From: Candidatus Binatia bacterium
GTDB taxonomy: Bacteria; Desulfobacterota; Binatia; Bin18
Assembly: GCA_022826945.1 (NCBI GenBank)
Contig: JAJDTY010000072.1
Location: 1-55,579 of the forward strand
Direction: 5' to 3'
Length of the DNA stretch: 55,579 nucleotides
Under the pieces are notes generated by a model. That model was not told the DNA's origin and searched no databases. It saw only the letters and a list, made by a program, of their open reading frames with translations. This document shows positions 8,051 through 17,008 of the stretch, piece by piece; position 1 is the stretch's first letter, and each line of letters opens with the position of its first letter. The position numbers were made by a program, and so were the translations under genes.

Positions 8051-9409
8051 ATGTTTGAGGCTCTGGGAGAAAAGCTGGATGGAGTGTTGCGCCGGGTGCG
8101 CGGACACACCAGACTGACCGAAAAAAACATTGATGAAGCGCTACGCGAAGTGCGGCTGGCCCTGCTGGAGGCAGATGTCAATTTTCGCGTGGTCAAAGAC
8201 TTTATCGAACGGATTCGGACGCAGGCCCTTGGCCAGGACGTGCTCGCCAGCCTGTCACCCGGCCAACAGCTCATTAAAATCGTCAATGCCGAACTGGTCG
8301 CGCTCCTGGGGAGCGAGCAGACCGAGTTGAATCTGTCGGCCCGGCCCCCGGTCGTCATCCTGCTCGTTGGCCTGAACGGTTCCGGGAAAACGACGACTGC
8401 GGGGAAACTCGCCCGCTATCTGACCCTCGAACGCAAGCGTACCCCCTACCTGATTCCGGCAGATACCTTTCGTCCGGCCGCTATCGATCAGCTCACCATT
8501 CTCGCCCAAGAACTCGGCGTGCCGGTCTATCCGACCCCCAACGATGGCTCGGCTCCCGACCCGATTGTCGTTGCCCAAGCCGGAATTGCCGAAGCGCAAA
8601 AGCGCGGTTGTGATGTTGCGGTGGTTGATACCGCCGGCCGTCTGCAGGTCGACGACGAGTTGATGGCCGACCTGGAACGGATGAGAACGGCGCTCCAGCC
8701 GCATCAAACCCTGCTGGTGGCCGATGCCATGACCGGCCAGGAAGCGGTGAATGTCGCGCAAGGCTTTCATCAGCGTCTCTCCATCGACGGCATCATCCTG
8801 ACCAAAATTGAAGGGGATGCCCGGGGTGGGGCCGCCCTGTCCTTACGCTCCGTTACTGGCGCGCCCATTCTGTTTGCCGGTATTGGGGAAAAACTCGACG
8901 CCCTGGAGCCTTTCCACCCGGACCGTATTGCCTCGCGTATCCTCGGCATGGGTGACGTGCTGTCGTTGGTCGAAAAGGCCGAAAAGGTCTACGACCAGCA
9001 GCAGGCCGAGGTGCTGGAAAAGAAACTCCGAAAAAATCGGTTTACCCTGGAGGATTTTCAAGAACAGATGCGCATGGTCAGACAAATGGGCTCCATCACG
9101 GATTTGGTGGGTCTGCTGCCCGGCGCGAAGAAAATGCTCAAGGGTGCCGATATGGAGGGGGCGGAAAAAGAATTCAAACATATTGAAGCAATCATCAGCT
9201 CCATGACAAAAGAAGAGCGACGGAAGCCGGAACTCCTGAACGGCAGCCGCCGCAAACGGATTGCCAAGGGCAGTGGGACCTCGGTGGTTGCAGTCAATCG
9301 GTTTCTCAAGCAATATCTCGAAGCAAAAAAGATGATGAGGAGGCTTTCCGGGGCCAGCGGAGGAAAGAAAATGAAGAAACGCCTTTCCCTTCCGGCCTGG
9401 GGACACTAA
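8051..9409 (+). CDS. ffh: signal recognition particle protein Ffh
   Basis: GTPase of the signal recognition particle that binds SRP RNA and signal sequences of nascent membrane proteins. The 452-residue product contains the N domain, the G domain with 'GLNGSGKTTTAGKLA' (G1), 'DTAGRLQVD' (G3), 'TKIEGDARGG' (G4 region), and a Met-rich M domain ending in an MKK-rich tail. ATG at 8051. It heads an operon with rpsP only six bases downstream and is divergent from ccmE. Confidence 0.98.
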   Translation: MFEALGEKLDGVLRRVRGHTRLTEKNIDEALREVRLALLEADVNFRVVKDFIERIRTQALGQDVLASLSPGQQLIKIVNAELVALLGSEQTELNLSARPPVVILLVGLNGSGKTTTAGKLARYLTLERKRTPYLIPADTFRPAAIDQLTILAQELGVPVYPTPNDGSAPDPIVVAQAGIAEAQKRGCDVAVVDTAGRLQVDDELMADLERMRTALQPHQTLLVADAMTGQEAVNVAQGFHQRLSIDGIILTKIEGDARGGAALSLRSVTGAPILFAGIGEKLDALEPFHPDRIASRILGMGDVLSLVEKAEKVYDQQQAEVLEKKLRKNRFTLEDFQEQMRMVRQMGSITDLVGLLPGAKKMLKGADMEGAEKEFKHIEAIISSMTKEERRKPELLNGSRRKRIAKGSGTSVVAVNRFLKQYLEAKKMMRRLSGASGGKKMKKRLSLPAWGH

Positions 9410-9415
9410 AAAATT

Positions 9416-9664
9416 ATGGTAAAAATTCGACTGGCTCGGCACGGGGCGAAAAAGCGCCCCTTCTATCGTATTGTTGCTGCGGACTCACGGTCGCCACGGG
9501 ACGGGCGGTTTCTCGAACGGCTCGGCTCGTATGATCCAACTCAGGACCCAGCGCTGATCGAGATTAAGCATGATCGGCTTGCAGAATGGCTGAAGAACGG
9601 AGCTCAGCCGACCGAGACAGTTGCTCAACTCATCAAAAAGGCAGGGCGCACACAGGAATCCTGA
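9416..9664 (+). CDS. rpsP: 30S ribosomal protein S16
   Basis: Small-subunit protein bS16, 82 residues, with the conserved opening '[20 protein letters not shown]' and '[14 protein letters not shown]'. It follows ffh by six bases and precedes khpA by 23, the order seen in many Gram-negative genomes. Confidence 0.98.
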   Translation: MVKIRLARHGAKKRPFYRIVAADSRSPRDGRFLERLGSYDPTQDPALIEIKHDRLAEWLKNGAQPTETVAQLIKKAGRTQES

Positions 9665-9687
9665 ATCTGGGGTACGGGGAGAAGACT

Positions 9688-9924
9688 ATGAAAGACCTTG
9701 TTGCATACCTCGCCAAGGCGCTGGTGAACAACCCGGATGAAGTTGAGGTCTCAGAAATCCAAGGAGAAACTGCGGCCATCCTTGAGTTGCGCGTGGCCAA
9801 GGAAGACCTGGGCCGCATCATCGGCAAACAGGGGCGTACGGCAAAGTCGATTCGGACCCTGCTCAATGCGGCGGCTTCCCGTACAAACCGCAAAGTTGTC
9901 CTTGAGATTGTCGAAGAAAAATAG
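9688..9924 (+). CDS. khpA: KH-domain RNA-binding protein KhpA
   Basis: A 78-residue single-KH-domain protein. The RNA-binding loop 'GRIIGKQGRTAKSIRTLL' carries the GxxG element at about residues 41-44. The ATG at 9688 has a GGGGAGAAG element upstream and gives the normal family length; a longer in-frame extension lies inside rpsP and is not used. Its 3' end overlaps the proposed rimM start by 17 bases. Confidence 0.95.
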   Translation: MKDLVAYLAKALVNNPDEVEVSEIQGETAAILELRVAKEDLGRIIGKQGRTAKSIRTLLNAAASRTNRKVVLEIVEEK

Positions 9925-10450
9925 TCGCCCGAGCCCAGCCACACGGATTGAACTTGGTCGTGTGGTCAATACGCATGGTGTTCGCGGAGAGGTTCGCTTC
10001 CTCCCCCATTCTTCCCCCTGCCCAACGTTACGATCCGGCCTGCGGGTCACGCTGCGAAAGACGGACGCCTCGGAAGAGGGATTCGAGCTGAGACAGGTCC
10101 GGCCGCATGCGTCTTGTCTCCTCTTGAAGTTTGCCGGGGTAGATTCCCGCGACCGGGCCGAGGCGCTCCGCGAGTCGAGCCTGTTTGTGGACGAGACAGA
10201 CTTACCCCAACTCCAGGCGGGTGAGTTCTACCACTACCAGGTGATCGGGCTGCTGATCCGAACGCTGACGCAAGAACCTATCGGGACTATTGCAGAGGTG
10301 CTGACGACCCCGGGTCATGATATCTTCGTGGTGCGGAATGGGGGAAAAGAATATCTGATCCCGGTTGTTGAAGAGGTGGTACGGACGATCGCCATCGAAG
10401 ATCGTCAGGTGATTATCGACCCGCCCGAAGGATTGCTCGAAAATGAGTAA
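9908..10450 (+). CDS. rimM: ribosome maturation factor RimM
   Basis: 16S rRNA processing factor that binds S19. The core begins '[18 protein letters not shown]', followed by the RimM barrel and a C-terminal PRC barrel ('[10 protein letters not shown]' to 'LIPVVEEVV'). There is no ATG near the family start; in-frame TTG codons at 9902 and 9908 inside the khpA end are the best candidates and 9908 is used (180 residues). The stop TAA at 10448-10450 is part of the left arm of a dispersed palindrome. Confidence 0.92.
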   Translation: MSKKNSRPSPATRIELGRVVNTHGVRGEVRFLPHSSPCPTLRSGLRVTLRKTDASEEGFELRQVRPHASCLLLKFAGVDSRDRAEALRESSLFVDETDLPQLQAGEFYHYQVIGLLIRTLTQEPIGTIAEVLTTPGHDIFVVRNGGKEYLIPVVEEVVRTIAIEDRQVIIDPPEGLLENE

Positions 10451-10494
10451 ACGTATCCAGCCTTGATAAATGGTTGGCGGACACGTTTACTCAT
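10443..10494. repeat. dispersed palindrome, copy 1 (rimM-trmD)
   Basis: Arms of 16 bases (10443-10458 and 10479-10494) match in 15 positions across a 20-base loop. The left arm includes the rimM stop codon, and trmD begins nine bases after the right arm. The arm core GAGTAAACGTRTCC recurs in four other places in the window. Confidence 0.85.
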
Positions 10495-10503
10495 TATAGC
10501 CGC

Positions 10504-11235
10504 ATGCAGTTTCACATCATTACCATTTTCCCGGAGTGGTTTACCTCGCCGCTGTCGACCGGCTTGTTACAGAAAGCCCAGGACAAGGCCATCCTCTCGT
10601 TTTGTGCCCACAATCTGCGTGACTATGCACCGGGCAAACATCGCTCAACAGACGATACGCCCTATGGCGGGGGATGGGGCATGGTGATGACTCCCGAGCC
10701 CTTGGTCAATGCGATCGAAGCGGTGAGTGCACCCCTCAGCAATCCGAGGCGTATTTTCCTCTCTCCTCAAGGACGACCGCTTTCCCAGGCCAAAACGGCC
10801 GAGCTGGCGGCCTCCGAAGCACTGGTCCTGGTGTGTGGCCGCTATGAAGGGGTGGACGAACGGGTCCTGGCCTTTGTTGATGAAGAGATTTCCATTGGAG
10901 ACTATATTGTCAGCGGGGGAGAAGTGGCGGCCCTCGTCTTGATCGATGCCGTTGCCCGTCTCGTGCCGGGAGTGGTCGGGCGGAAAGAGTCAACCGAAGA
11001 CGAGTCTTTCAGTACGGGATTGCTCGAATATCCACAGTATACCCGGCCGGAAGAGTTCCGCGGGATGTCGGTTCCAGACGTGCTGTTATCCGGCCATCAT
11101 GCAGACATCACCCAGTGGCGACGCAGACAGTCGCTGATCCGGACCCGCACACGCCGGCCGGACCTGCTCAAAAAGGCGAGCCTGAGCCCCGAAGAACGAC
11201 GCTGGCTCACGCAGATGGATGATACCGATACCTAG
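10504..11235 (+). CDS. trmD: tRNA (guanine-N1)-methyltransferase TrmD
   Basis: SAM-dependent enzyme making m1G37 in tRNA. The 243-residue product shows the trefoil-knot SAM site '[14 protein letters not shown]' and '[16 protein letters not shown]', plus the catalytic-region '[11 protein letters not shown]'. The ATG at 10504 gives the canonical '[13 protein letters not shown]' start; ten extra upstream codons would run into the palindrome. Confidence 0.97.
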   Translation: MQFHIITIFPEWFTSPLSTGLLQKAQDKAILSFCAHNLRDYAPGKHRSTDDTPYGGGWGMVMTPEPLVNAIEAVSAPLSNPRRIFLSPQGRPLSQAKTAELAASEALVLVCGRYEGVDERVLAFVDEEISIGDYIVSGGEVAALVLIDAVARLVPGVVGRKESTEDESFSTGLLEYPQYTRPEEFRGMSVPDVLLSGHHADITQWRRRQSLIRTRTRRPDLLKKASLSPEERRWLTQMDDTDT

Positions 11236-11273
11236 AAACCGACCTTGACCTGTACCGCACGGCGAAGGCACTT

Positions 11274-11837
11274 ATGGCCGATGTCTATATCGCACTGATT
11301 CATCACCCTGTGTACGACAAAACGCAGAAAGTCGTGACCACGTCCATTACCAATATGGATATTCACGATATTGCCCGGTCGGCGTTAACCTACGGAGTAA
11401 AACAGTATTTCGTGGTTCATCCGGTCCGAGCGCTTCAGGCCCTGGCGGAGAAAATCCTCGACCATTGGCAGAGCGGACATGGCAGTGTGTATAACGCAAC
11501 CCGCAGGGACGCCCTGTCCATTGTCTCTCTGGCTGACTCGCTTGAGGAAGTTCGGGCGGTCATTACCCGGAGCGCAGGTCAGCCGCCGCGCGTCATTGCC
11601 ACATCGGCAAAAGGCGGGGCAGATCGTCTGAGTTTTGCTGACCTGCGTGAAAGTCTGAAACGCGAGCGGTGTCCCGTCCTCCTGCTTTTAGGAACCGGCT
11701 GGGGGCTGACACAAGAGGTATTTGCCCAGGCAGAGGCAATTCTTGAGCCAATTCAAGGATGTGGAGCGTATAACCATCTGTCCGTGCGGGCGGCCGCGGC
11801 CATTATGCTTGACCGTCTGTTGGGAACGCCGTCTTGA
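11274..11837 (+). CDS. SPOUT-type RNA methyltransferase
   Basis: A 187-residue protein of the RNA methyltransferase family often placed between trmD and rplS in delta-type proteobacteria. The opening 'ADVYIALIHHPVYDK', the central 'VVTTSITNMDIHDIARSA' and a C-terminal knot-like 'VLLLLGTGWGLTQEVF' with 'YNHLSVRAAAAIMLDRL' fit a SPOUT/TrmH-like SAM site. The target RNA is unknown. ATG at 11274 is 38 bases after trmD. Confidence 0.85.
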   Translation: MADVYIALIHHPVYDKTQKVVTTSITNMDIHDIARSALTYGVKQYFVVHPVRALQALAEKILDHWQSGHGSVYNATRRDALSIVSLADSLEEVRAVITRSAGQPPRVIATSAKGGADRLSFADLRESLKRERCPVLLLLGTGWGLTQEVFAQAEAILEPIQGCGAYNHLSVRAAAAIMLDRLLGTPS

Positions 11838-11912
11838 CCGCCTGCCAGCAGCAGGGTAGTACAAAAGAAGCAGTAAACCCTTGCCGTCCGTCCTCAGCAA
11901 ACACACGGCTGT

Positions 11913-11969
11913 AAAGAGTAAACGCGTCCAGCTTTGTACACGAGGATTTGGAGGACACGCTTACTCTTT
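11913..11969. repeat. dispersed palindrome, copy 2 (upstream of rplS)
   Basis: Seventeen-base arms (11913-11929 and 11953-11969) match in 15 positions around a 23-base loop. It lies in the 230-base leader before rplS, so a folded RNA there could influence rplS expression. Unlike most copies it does not touch a stop codon. Confidence 0.85.
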
Positions 11970-12067
11970 GGCAATACTGCACCTCTCTGTCTCAGGTGAG
12001 ACATAGCTTTGTCGTTTGTCCCACCTGCCGCACAGTGCACGAAAAGAGCGCGGAGGAGAACAGCATC

Positions 12068-12505
12068 ATGAGCAACCTACTTGCCGCTATTGAGGCCAAA
12101 CAGCAGAAGACTGATATTCCGGATTTTAAGGCCGGCGATACCGTTCGCGTCCATGCCAAGATTATTGAGGGTGACAAAGAGCGGGTTCAGGTCTTTGAGG
12201 GAGCGGTCATCTGCCGCTCGAACGGCAAGGGCAACCGGGCGACCTTTACGGTTCGGAAAGTGTCCTACGGGGTTGGGGTCGAGCGTATTTTTCCCTTGCA
12301 CTCTCCACGTATTGAGAAGATCGAAGTCATCGCTCGGGGAAGGGTCCGGCGGGCCAAGCTATACTACCTGCGTCAACGCTCCGGTAAGGCGGCCCGTATC
12401 AAAGGCACCCGTCTCCAGACGCCCGAGGTCGGCGCGACGAGCGAGGTCATTGCTCTGGCTGAAAGAGCGCAGGCACCGGACCAGTCCGAAGAAGCCGAGG
12501 AATAA
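12068..12505 (+). CDS. rplS: 50S ribosomal protein L19
   Basis: Large-subunit protein bL19, 145 residues, with '[17 protein letters not shown]', '[10 protein letters not shown]' and the conserved '[20 protein letters not shown]'. The ATG at 12068 follows GGAGGAGAAC; a longer upstream frame would translate the palindrome and is rejected. An extra C-terminal tail of about 28 residues, ending in acidic residues, follows the core 'KLYYLR' motif. Confidence 0.97.
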   Translation: MSNLLAAIEAKQQKTDIPDFKAGDTVRVHAKIIEGDKERVQVFEGAVICRSNGKGNRATFTVRKVSYGVGVERIFPLHSPRIEKIEVIARGRVRRAKLYYLRQRSGKAARIKGTRLQTPEVGATSEVIALAERAQAPDQSEEAEE

Positions 12506-12507
12506 TT

Positions 12508-12532
12508 CTCGCCTACGGCGAGCCCGCGCGGG
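12508..12532. terminator. convergent hairpin region between rplS and the membrane operon
   Basis: Two adjacent G+C hairpins (CTCGCC-TAC-GGCGAG, then GCCCGCGCGGGC) fill the 40 bases between the convergent rplS and 12546-13292 genes. No U-run is present; a shared terminator is inferred from position. Confidence 0.45.
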
Positions 12533-12545
12533 CCCGCTGGTCTGT

Positions 12546-13292
12546 CTATTCCGCACCGTCGGGTGGCACCTGGGTCTGCGCCTGGCGAGCCCGTCGCTGC
12601 CACCATACCAGCCCGCCCGTTATGAGACCGAGCAGCCAGACCGTTGCGTGGCCATACTCCGGTGTTGCATATAGAACCAACTCGTCAAATCGACCGATGA
12701 GCAGCGACATCCGCGCCATGACGGTATAGCCGAAGGCTGCGCCAAAGGAGATCATGAGAAAATACATCCCAAGGCGGGCCACGCGCCGCACGCCCCCCCT
12801 ATGTTCAATCGAAAAGAAAAAATAGACCAGAACGCTGACAACGCCAATCAGGATAAGAACGGTGTTCAGTTCGGCCAGGCCGAAGCTGACGCCTGTGGGA
12901 CCGACCGCAACGAGGGGCTTCAGGGTTCCTTGGACCTGCTGCAGCACGAACGAGGATAACAGGCGTGGAATCGCGACCCCTGAACTCACGCCGAGAATAA
13001 AGGCAAACGCCAGACGACTGGTCCAGGCGAGACGGGGCATAAACCGCGCTAACATCAATAGGCCAAAAACGAGGGGGATGACCAGGCGCCATTCGTGCTG
13101 CCCGATAAGCGGCACGGCGAGCTTCTTGAGCATGACCTCATGATAGGTAATCACCAGCAGATAACCGACCGACGCACCGACAAAGATGTGCTCAGCCAGC
13201 TTAAAAAACGGATTATCCCGGTACAGAAACGAATAGATACACAGGCTTAAACCCGTGGCTACCCAGGCACCACCCAGTGTCTCAGGACTCAT
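12546..13292 (-). CDS. uncharacterized multi-pass membrane protein (membrane operon gene 5)
   Basis: A 248-residue protein with about seven to eight hydrophobic segments spread over its length and a short polar C-terminus. I recognise no family motif. It is the last gene of a five-gene minus-strand run with the DUF6754-type gene and is separated from the gene before it by a 55-bp palindrome. Likely part of an inner-membrane assembly with its neighbours; this is inferred only from operon structure and topology. Confidence 0.75.
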   Translation of the reverse strand: MSPETLGGAWVATGLSLCIYSFLYRDNPFFKLAEHIFVGASVGYLLVITYHEVMLKKLAVPLIGQHEWRLVIPLVFGLLMLARFMPRLAWTSRLAFAFILGVSSGVAIPRLLSSFVLQQVQGTLKPLVAVGPTGVSFGLAELNTVLILIGVVSVLVYFFFSIEHRGGVRRVARLGMYFLMISFGAAFGYTVMARMSLLIGRFDELVLYATPEYGHATVWLLGLITGGLVWWQRRARQAQTQVPPDGAE

Positions 13293-13301
13293 ACGCGCCC
13301 C

Positions 13302-13356
13302 AAAGAGTCAACGTGTCCGGCGTCTGCACGTCTAGTGGAGAACACGTTTACTCTTT
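13302..13356. repeat. dispersed palindrome, copy 3 (membrane operon)
   Basis: Arms 13302-13318 and 13340-13356 match in 15 of 17 positions around a 21-base loop. The right arm supplies the TAA stop of the minus-strand gene at 13348-14172 (its last codons read Lys-Glu-stop). Confidence 0.85.
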
Positions 13357-14172
13357 TCTCCCGCTCAGCAGGTAGCAGAGGTTGCAGACAATGATCAGAC
13401 CGATAATCAGAAAATGGGTGGCTGACTGCGCATCCATGCCCGCGGTCGCTTTGCCGGTCTGATTGAGGAGGGTCTCATATTCGGCCGCACCACGAAGTCC
13501 GCCGAGCAGGCCGTTGATTTGGCCGGTTTGCAGTAAGGGATAAAACTTGGGCGCGCTGACCGCGGTACAGCCACCGCCCAGTTCAAAACCATATTTCTCC
13601 TTGCCGTAGACATACCAGGTGTCGAGGCCGGGAAAGCCGGCGCTGAGGCTGATGGCGTAGTCAACATCGCGTAAGCTGCGGACCCCTGCGAGCACGGGCA
13701 GCGTCTCGGTTTTTCGGCCCGCGTAGTCGGTCGGAAAGGCGGTGGTCAGACTCTGCCCCAGACTGATAATGGCATTGGCTTCCCCAGGTCCGTAACCGAG
13801 GAAGACATAGTCCGTCCCGTCTGTTTTTCCGGCCTCTGCAGCCCCGTGCGCAATCGCGGACTCCGCCATACTCGTGCCCGCCGGCCACAGGGTCAGGGCC
13901 ACGACCCGCAGGTTTCTGGCAAAAGCGTGGTGTAAGAGAGAAACGGTCATGGGGTAGAGTTCGGGCTTTGAGGCAGGGTCGTAGTCCAGCGACACGAGCA
14001 CCACCGAGCGCTCGGGCAGGCGCTCCAGCGTATCGTAGAGCTGCCGCGTTTCCGGCGAAATACGAACGGGCAAGCCCAGCGGGTAGAGCAGCGGCAGCAC
14101 CGTCACCACGCTCATCAGCACAAAGATGAAACGCCGGTCCAATTGCAACAGACGAGCGGCAAACTTACGCAC
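13348..14172 (-). CDS. uncharacterized membrane-anchored protein (membrane operon gene 4)
   Basis: A GTG at 14172 overlaps the end of the upstream gene by eight bases and gives 274 residues; a longer frame exists but would overlap that gene deeply. Residues about 11-28 form a membrane helix, a soluble region of about 210 residues follows with segments such as 'RSVVLVSLDYDPASKPELYP' and 'DYVFLGYGPGEANAI', and a second helix ('HFLIIGLIIVCNLCYLLSG') ends the protein. This fits a periplasmic domain held by helices at both ends. Function unknown. Confidence 0.75.
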   Translation of the reverse strand: MRKFAARLLQLDRRFIFVLMSVVTVLPLLYPLGLPVRISPETRQLYDTLERLPERSVVLVSLDYDPASKPELYPMTVSLLHHAFARNLRVVALTLWPAGTSMAESAIAHGAAEAGKTDGTDYVFLGYGPGEANAIISLGQSLTTAFPTDYAGRKTETLPVLAGVRSLRDVDYAISLSAGFPGLDTWYVYGKEKYGFELGGGCTAVSAPKFYPLLQTGQINGLLGGLRGAAEYETLLNQTGKATAGMDAQSATHFLIIGLIIVCNLCYLLSGRKE

Positions 14173-14806
14173 CGTCGCCTCCGCCCAGATAGGCGCGCTC
14201 GATACCGAAAATGATTTTGATCGAGGTGGCAATGGCTCCCAAACTGACCCCAATCAAAATCCCGCGCTGCGCTGCCGTGTTCGGCACAGTCATAATCCAG
14301 TCGGCAAGCGCGCCGACCCCGGGCAGCAGCGACTCACCCAGGGGCACCCGACCCGCCATCACCAGGACTGCCGCGCTGAGCAGAATCGTCGCCTCAAGCG
14401 TGCGCGCCCGAAAGGCCCGGTAGGCTGCGGACGCAACAAAAAAAGCCAGCAGCGAGAACATCGTTCCCTGAAGCGCAACCAGGACATAGTCGTACAGCCA
14501 GCCGAAGAACGTCCCCTCGGCCTTTCCCTCAGCCCACAGCCCGGCCCCGAATACGGTCAACATTGACACGAACAGCACGGCACTATAGCCCCAGCCCGCT
14601 TCCTGGCGCGCGATTTTCTGATAATGGGCAGACAATAAGCTGCCAACGCCAAGCACGATAGCGAACCCGGCAATAATTTGACTCCAGAGCGAAATCTCCT
14701 GCAGAAAATTCTCCGAGGTCGGATGAGGCACATAGTATTGCAGAACCAGCGCCAGCCCGAACACGAACGTCATCAGGAGGGGCAGGGTTTGTTGCCAGAA
14801 ACGCAT
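14165..14806 (-). CDS. uncharacterized multi-pass membrane protein (membrane operon gene 3)
   Basis: A 213-residue protein with about six hydrophobic segments, beginning 'MRFWQQTLPLLMTFVFGLAL'. It follows the DUF6754-type gene by 17 bases and overlaps the next gene. I recognise no catalytic motif. Topology and operon position suggest a structural or channel-like partner of the neighbouring membrane proteins. Confidence 0.75.
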   Translation of the reverse strand: MRFWQQTLPLLMTFVFGLALVLQYYVPHPTSENFLQEISLWSQIIAGFAIVLGVGSLLSAHYQKIARQEAGWGYSAVLFVSMLTVFGAGLWAEGKAEGTFFGWLYDYVLVALQGTMFSLLAFFVASAAYRAFRARTLEATILLSAAVLVMAGRVPLGESLLPGVGALADWIMTVPNTAAQRGILIGVSLGAIATSIKIIFGIERAYLGGGDGA

Positions 14807-14823
14807 ATTCCTCCCATCCCTGC

Positions 14824-16125
14824 CTAGCGAAAATCGTGGAATATCTGCACGGCCGTCTCCCAGATGGTCATGCCAGTCACCTCGCCGAGGGTGAGCAGTC
14901 CGGTTCCCATCAGCAGACCGACGAGCAAGAAGCCTTTCCCCAAATCCTGGCCGCGGAGCGTGCCGACCAGCGCGGGGTCGCGCGAGAGATACGCGCTGGC
15001 GGCGTACAGTTCCTCACCAATCAGGGTGTAATCACAGGTCGCAACAAAAAACGGCAACTGGTGCTCGGCATCCGTCCCGGCAATCTGCATCGCGCCGGTT
15101 GCGGCACCGGTCTCGGCTAACAGCAGTGATTCCGCGTAGTAATAGCCAATGAAAAAATTTGCTGCGGGCCGCTCGCGCAGCATGATGCCGTCAACCGCCG
15201 CGGTATACGCAAACTGGTCGGCGGCAATAAAGAAATTGCTCTCGTCCGAATAGGCGTCCGGCCGACCAGCCGCCCGATAGGCGTCTTTGACCATGTCCTG
15301 GGCAATAGCCATGACAATGGGCGAGCGGTGCGGGACAGTGATGGCGGTTCCGGACACGGCCGACCGCTTCGCCACCTCGCCCAGCAGAACGGTGGCCGCA
15401 ATCGTCGACATATTGGACGCGTCGCCGCGGCCGGTTAACTCGCCACTGCCGGTCAGGTAGAGAATCGGGCGGTCCGTTTCCGCCGCCCGACCAATCGCCT
15501 CTTCAATTGCATCAATGCCGGGAATACGGCGCAGAAAGAACGTGGATTTCGTCCGTACCGAGCGAATCGAGAGCAGTACGCCCACGCTGAACGCGAGCAT
15601 GAAGAGAAAATTGTTGAGCTTGGCCCATTGAAACCAGTTCGGCTGAGGCACGGCGGAGAACACCGGACTCTCGAATTGCTCATCTCCAATGAGCACGCGA
15701 ATTTTCACGAAGTAGCGCGTCCCATCCAGCAGCGGGCTATCGGCGACCGTGCTGACCCGAAAGAAATGCGTCTGCGGTTGCGGGGTGCTGATCATCCACC
15801 ACGGAGCTGCACGGTCTTTTTCGTAGTGGGTATCGGCCGGAATCGTTGCGACCGGCTGAAATGCGCCCCGCTCCCGGTCGCTGAGCACAATCTGGTAATG
15901 GGCTTCCCCCGTCTCTCCAAAATGTCCTTGCCAGCGCAGGCCGATGCTGCCACCGCCATCTCCCGGCATATCAAAGGCTTCACCCGTCAGGAGAGGATCG
16001 GCGGCCAGTACCCGTACCTCCAATAAAAGGACGAGTACGAGCCCAAGGAGTAAAAACGAACCGGGGCGATTGCTTCGGTACCGGTATCCAGTAGACGGGT
16101 CAGGCGTGTTGCACAAGATGCCCAT
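14824..16125 (-). CDS. DUF6754-type membrane protein with N-terminal fibronectin-like region
   Basis: A 433-residue protein: hydrophobic signal/anchor at about 22-42, a beta-rich extracytoplasmic region (about 45-165) resembling a fibronectin-III fold, a membrane helix ('NFLFMLAFSVGVLLSI'), then a conserved region with 'RPILYLTGSGELTGRGDASN', 'ANFFIGYYYAESLLLAETGA' and 'DYTLIGEELYAASAYLSRDP', and a final membrane helix. That C-terminal part matches my memory of DUF6754, a family without assigned function. It is the second and largest gene of the operon. Confidence 0.75.
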   Translation of the reverse strand: MGILCNTPDPSTGYRYRSNRPGSFLLLGLVLVLLLEVRVLAADPLLTGEAFDMPGDGGGSIGLRWQGHFGETGEAHYQIVLSDRERGAFQPVATIPADTHYEKDRAAPWWMISTPQPQTHFFRVSTVADSPLLDGTRYFVKIRVLIGDEQFESPVFSAVPQPNWFQWAKLNNFLFMLAFSVGVLLSIRSVRTKSTFFLRRIPGIDAIEEAIGRAAETDRPILYLTGSGELTGRGDASNMSTIAATVLLGEVAKRSAVSGTAITVPHRSPIVMAIAQDMVKDAYRAAGRPDAYSDESNFFIAADQFAYTAAVDGIMLRERPAANFFIGYYYAESLLLAETGAATGAMQIAGTDAEHQLPFFVATCDYTLIGEELYAASAYLSRDPALVGTLRGQDLGKGFLLVGLLMGTGLLTLGEVTGMTIWETAVQIFHDFR

Positions 16126-16148
16126 GCTGGCCGGAATATTCTACCGTG

Positions 16149-16532
16149 TCAGGATGAAATCCCGGTCTTCAGAGGGGCGGATTTCCCGGTTGAACGTGGA
16201 GGGGTCGATCGCTCATGAATGAGCCCAACGAGCTGGGATACGGCATCTCTCCGCTCCAGTATGCCGGCCAAGCGTTCCGTTTCCGCCGGTGCGCACACCA
16301 GATCAAGAAAAGGTCGCAGCCCGTGAACGATTTGGCTACTCAGGAAATTGAGCGGTTCGCTGGATTCGAGTAAGAGGACCGCCGGCGTCTCAAGTCTCCG
16401 GCTCACAATGGCGTCGGCCACTTTTTGCAGGAGCTGAAGGTCCTGCGGGGAGAGTAGTGGGGCTGCCGGGCCGGTGGCAAAGGCGTGCGCCATCGCGCGT
16501 CGAAACCGGTCCCAGAACAGTACACCAGACAT
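16149..16532 (-). CDS. uncharacterized small protein (membrane operon gene 1)
   Basis: A 127-residue protein starting at an ATG preceded by GGAGGGG. It is mostly helical with amphipathic stretches ('RRAMAHAFATG', 'LQLLQKVADAIVSRR') and no clear membrane helix. It ends 23 bases before the DUF6754-type gene. No family recognised. It could be a cytosolic partner or regulator of the membrane complex. Confidence 0.6.
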   Translation of the reverse strand: MSGVLFWDRFRRAMAHAFATGPAAPLLSPQDLQLLQKVADAIVSRRLETPAVLLLESSEPLNFLSSQIVHGLRPFLDLVCAPAETERLAGILERRDAVSQLVGLIHERSTPPRSTGKSAPLKTGISS

Positions 16533-16610
16533 ACCCCTCCATATGGCAAATTTGTGAGAGACGGACAATCCCAGAGCCTGTGTAATTTTATAGATACGGG
16601 CACTGAGACT

Positions 16611-16874
16611 CTATGTCTGACATCCCGTGGTGTTATGCTGGTATGCAGACCCTGTCGCCAAAGGAATAACCCGCTCATGCGCTAATTCGGCGGCATATCG
16701 TATAGCTGCTTCAATGTCCTCACGTTCGACGTGATAGCCTCGCATAATATCGACGGGATCTTCTCCCGCAGCGAGGTTGTCCAACACCACAGCAACCATG
16801 ACACGCGTCCCTTTGATACAGGCTCTTCCGTGACAAACCTTGGGATCAACGTGAATGCGCTCTCTCCAGTTCAT
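16611..16874 (-). CDS. DUF433 domain protein (VapB5-type antitoxin-like)
   Basis: An 87-residue DUF433 protein: 'MNWRERIHVDPKVCHGRACI', then 'GTRVMVAVVLDNLAAGEDP' and 'EDIEAAIRYAAELAHERVI'. DUF433 proteins usually pair with a PIN-like DUF5615 nuclease, but none lies next to it here, so it is either an orphan or has another role. It is not obviously part of the membrane operon (78-base gap). Confidence 0.85.
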   Translation of the reverse strand: MNWRERIHVDPKVCHGRACIKGTRVMVAVVLDNLAAGEDPVDIMRGYHVEREDIEAAIRYAAELAHERVIPLATGSAYQHNTTGCQT

Positions 16875-17008
16875 ACCTGTTTCCCCTTTGTTTGACAGTA
16901 CTCTTCGCCCTCCGTCTGCTGCTCTTTATATTCAGTAGATAGCTGAACGCCAAACGCTCAGCTATGATAGCCGTCACTTTTTTGACTGCGACACTTGAGG
17001 ACATACCC

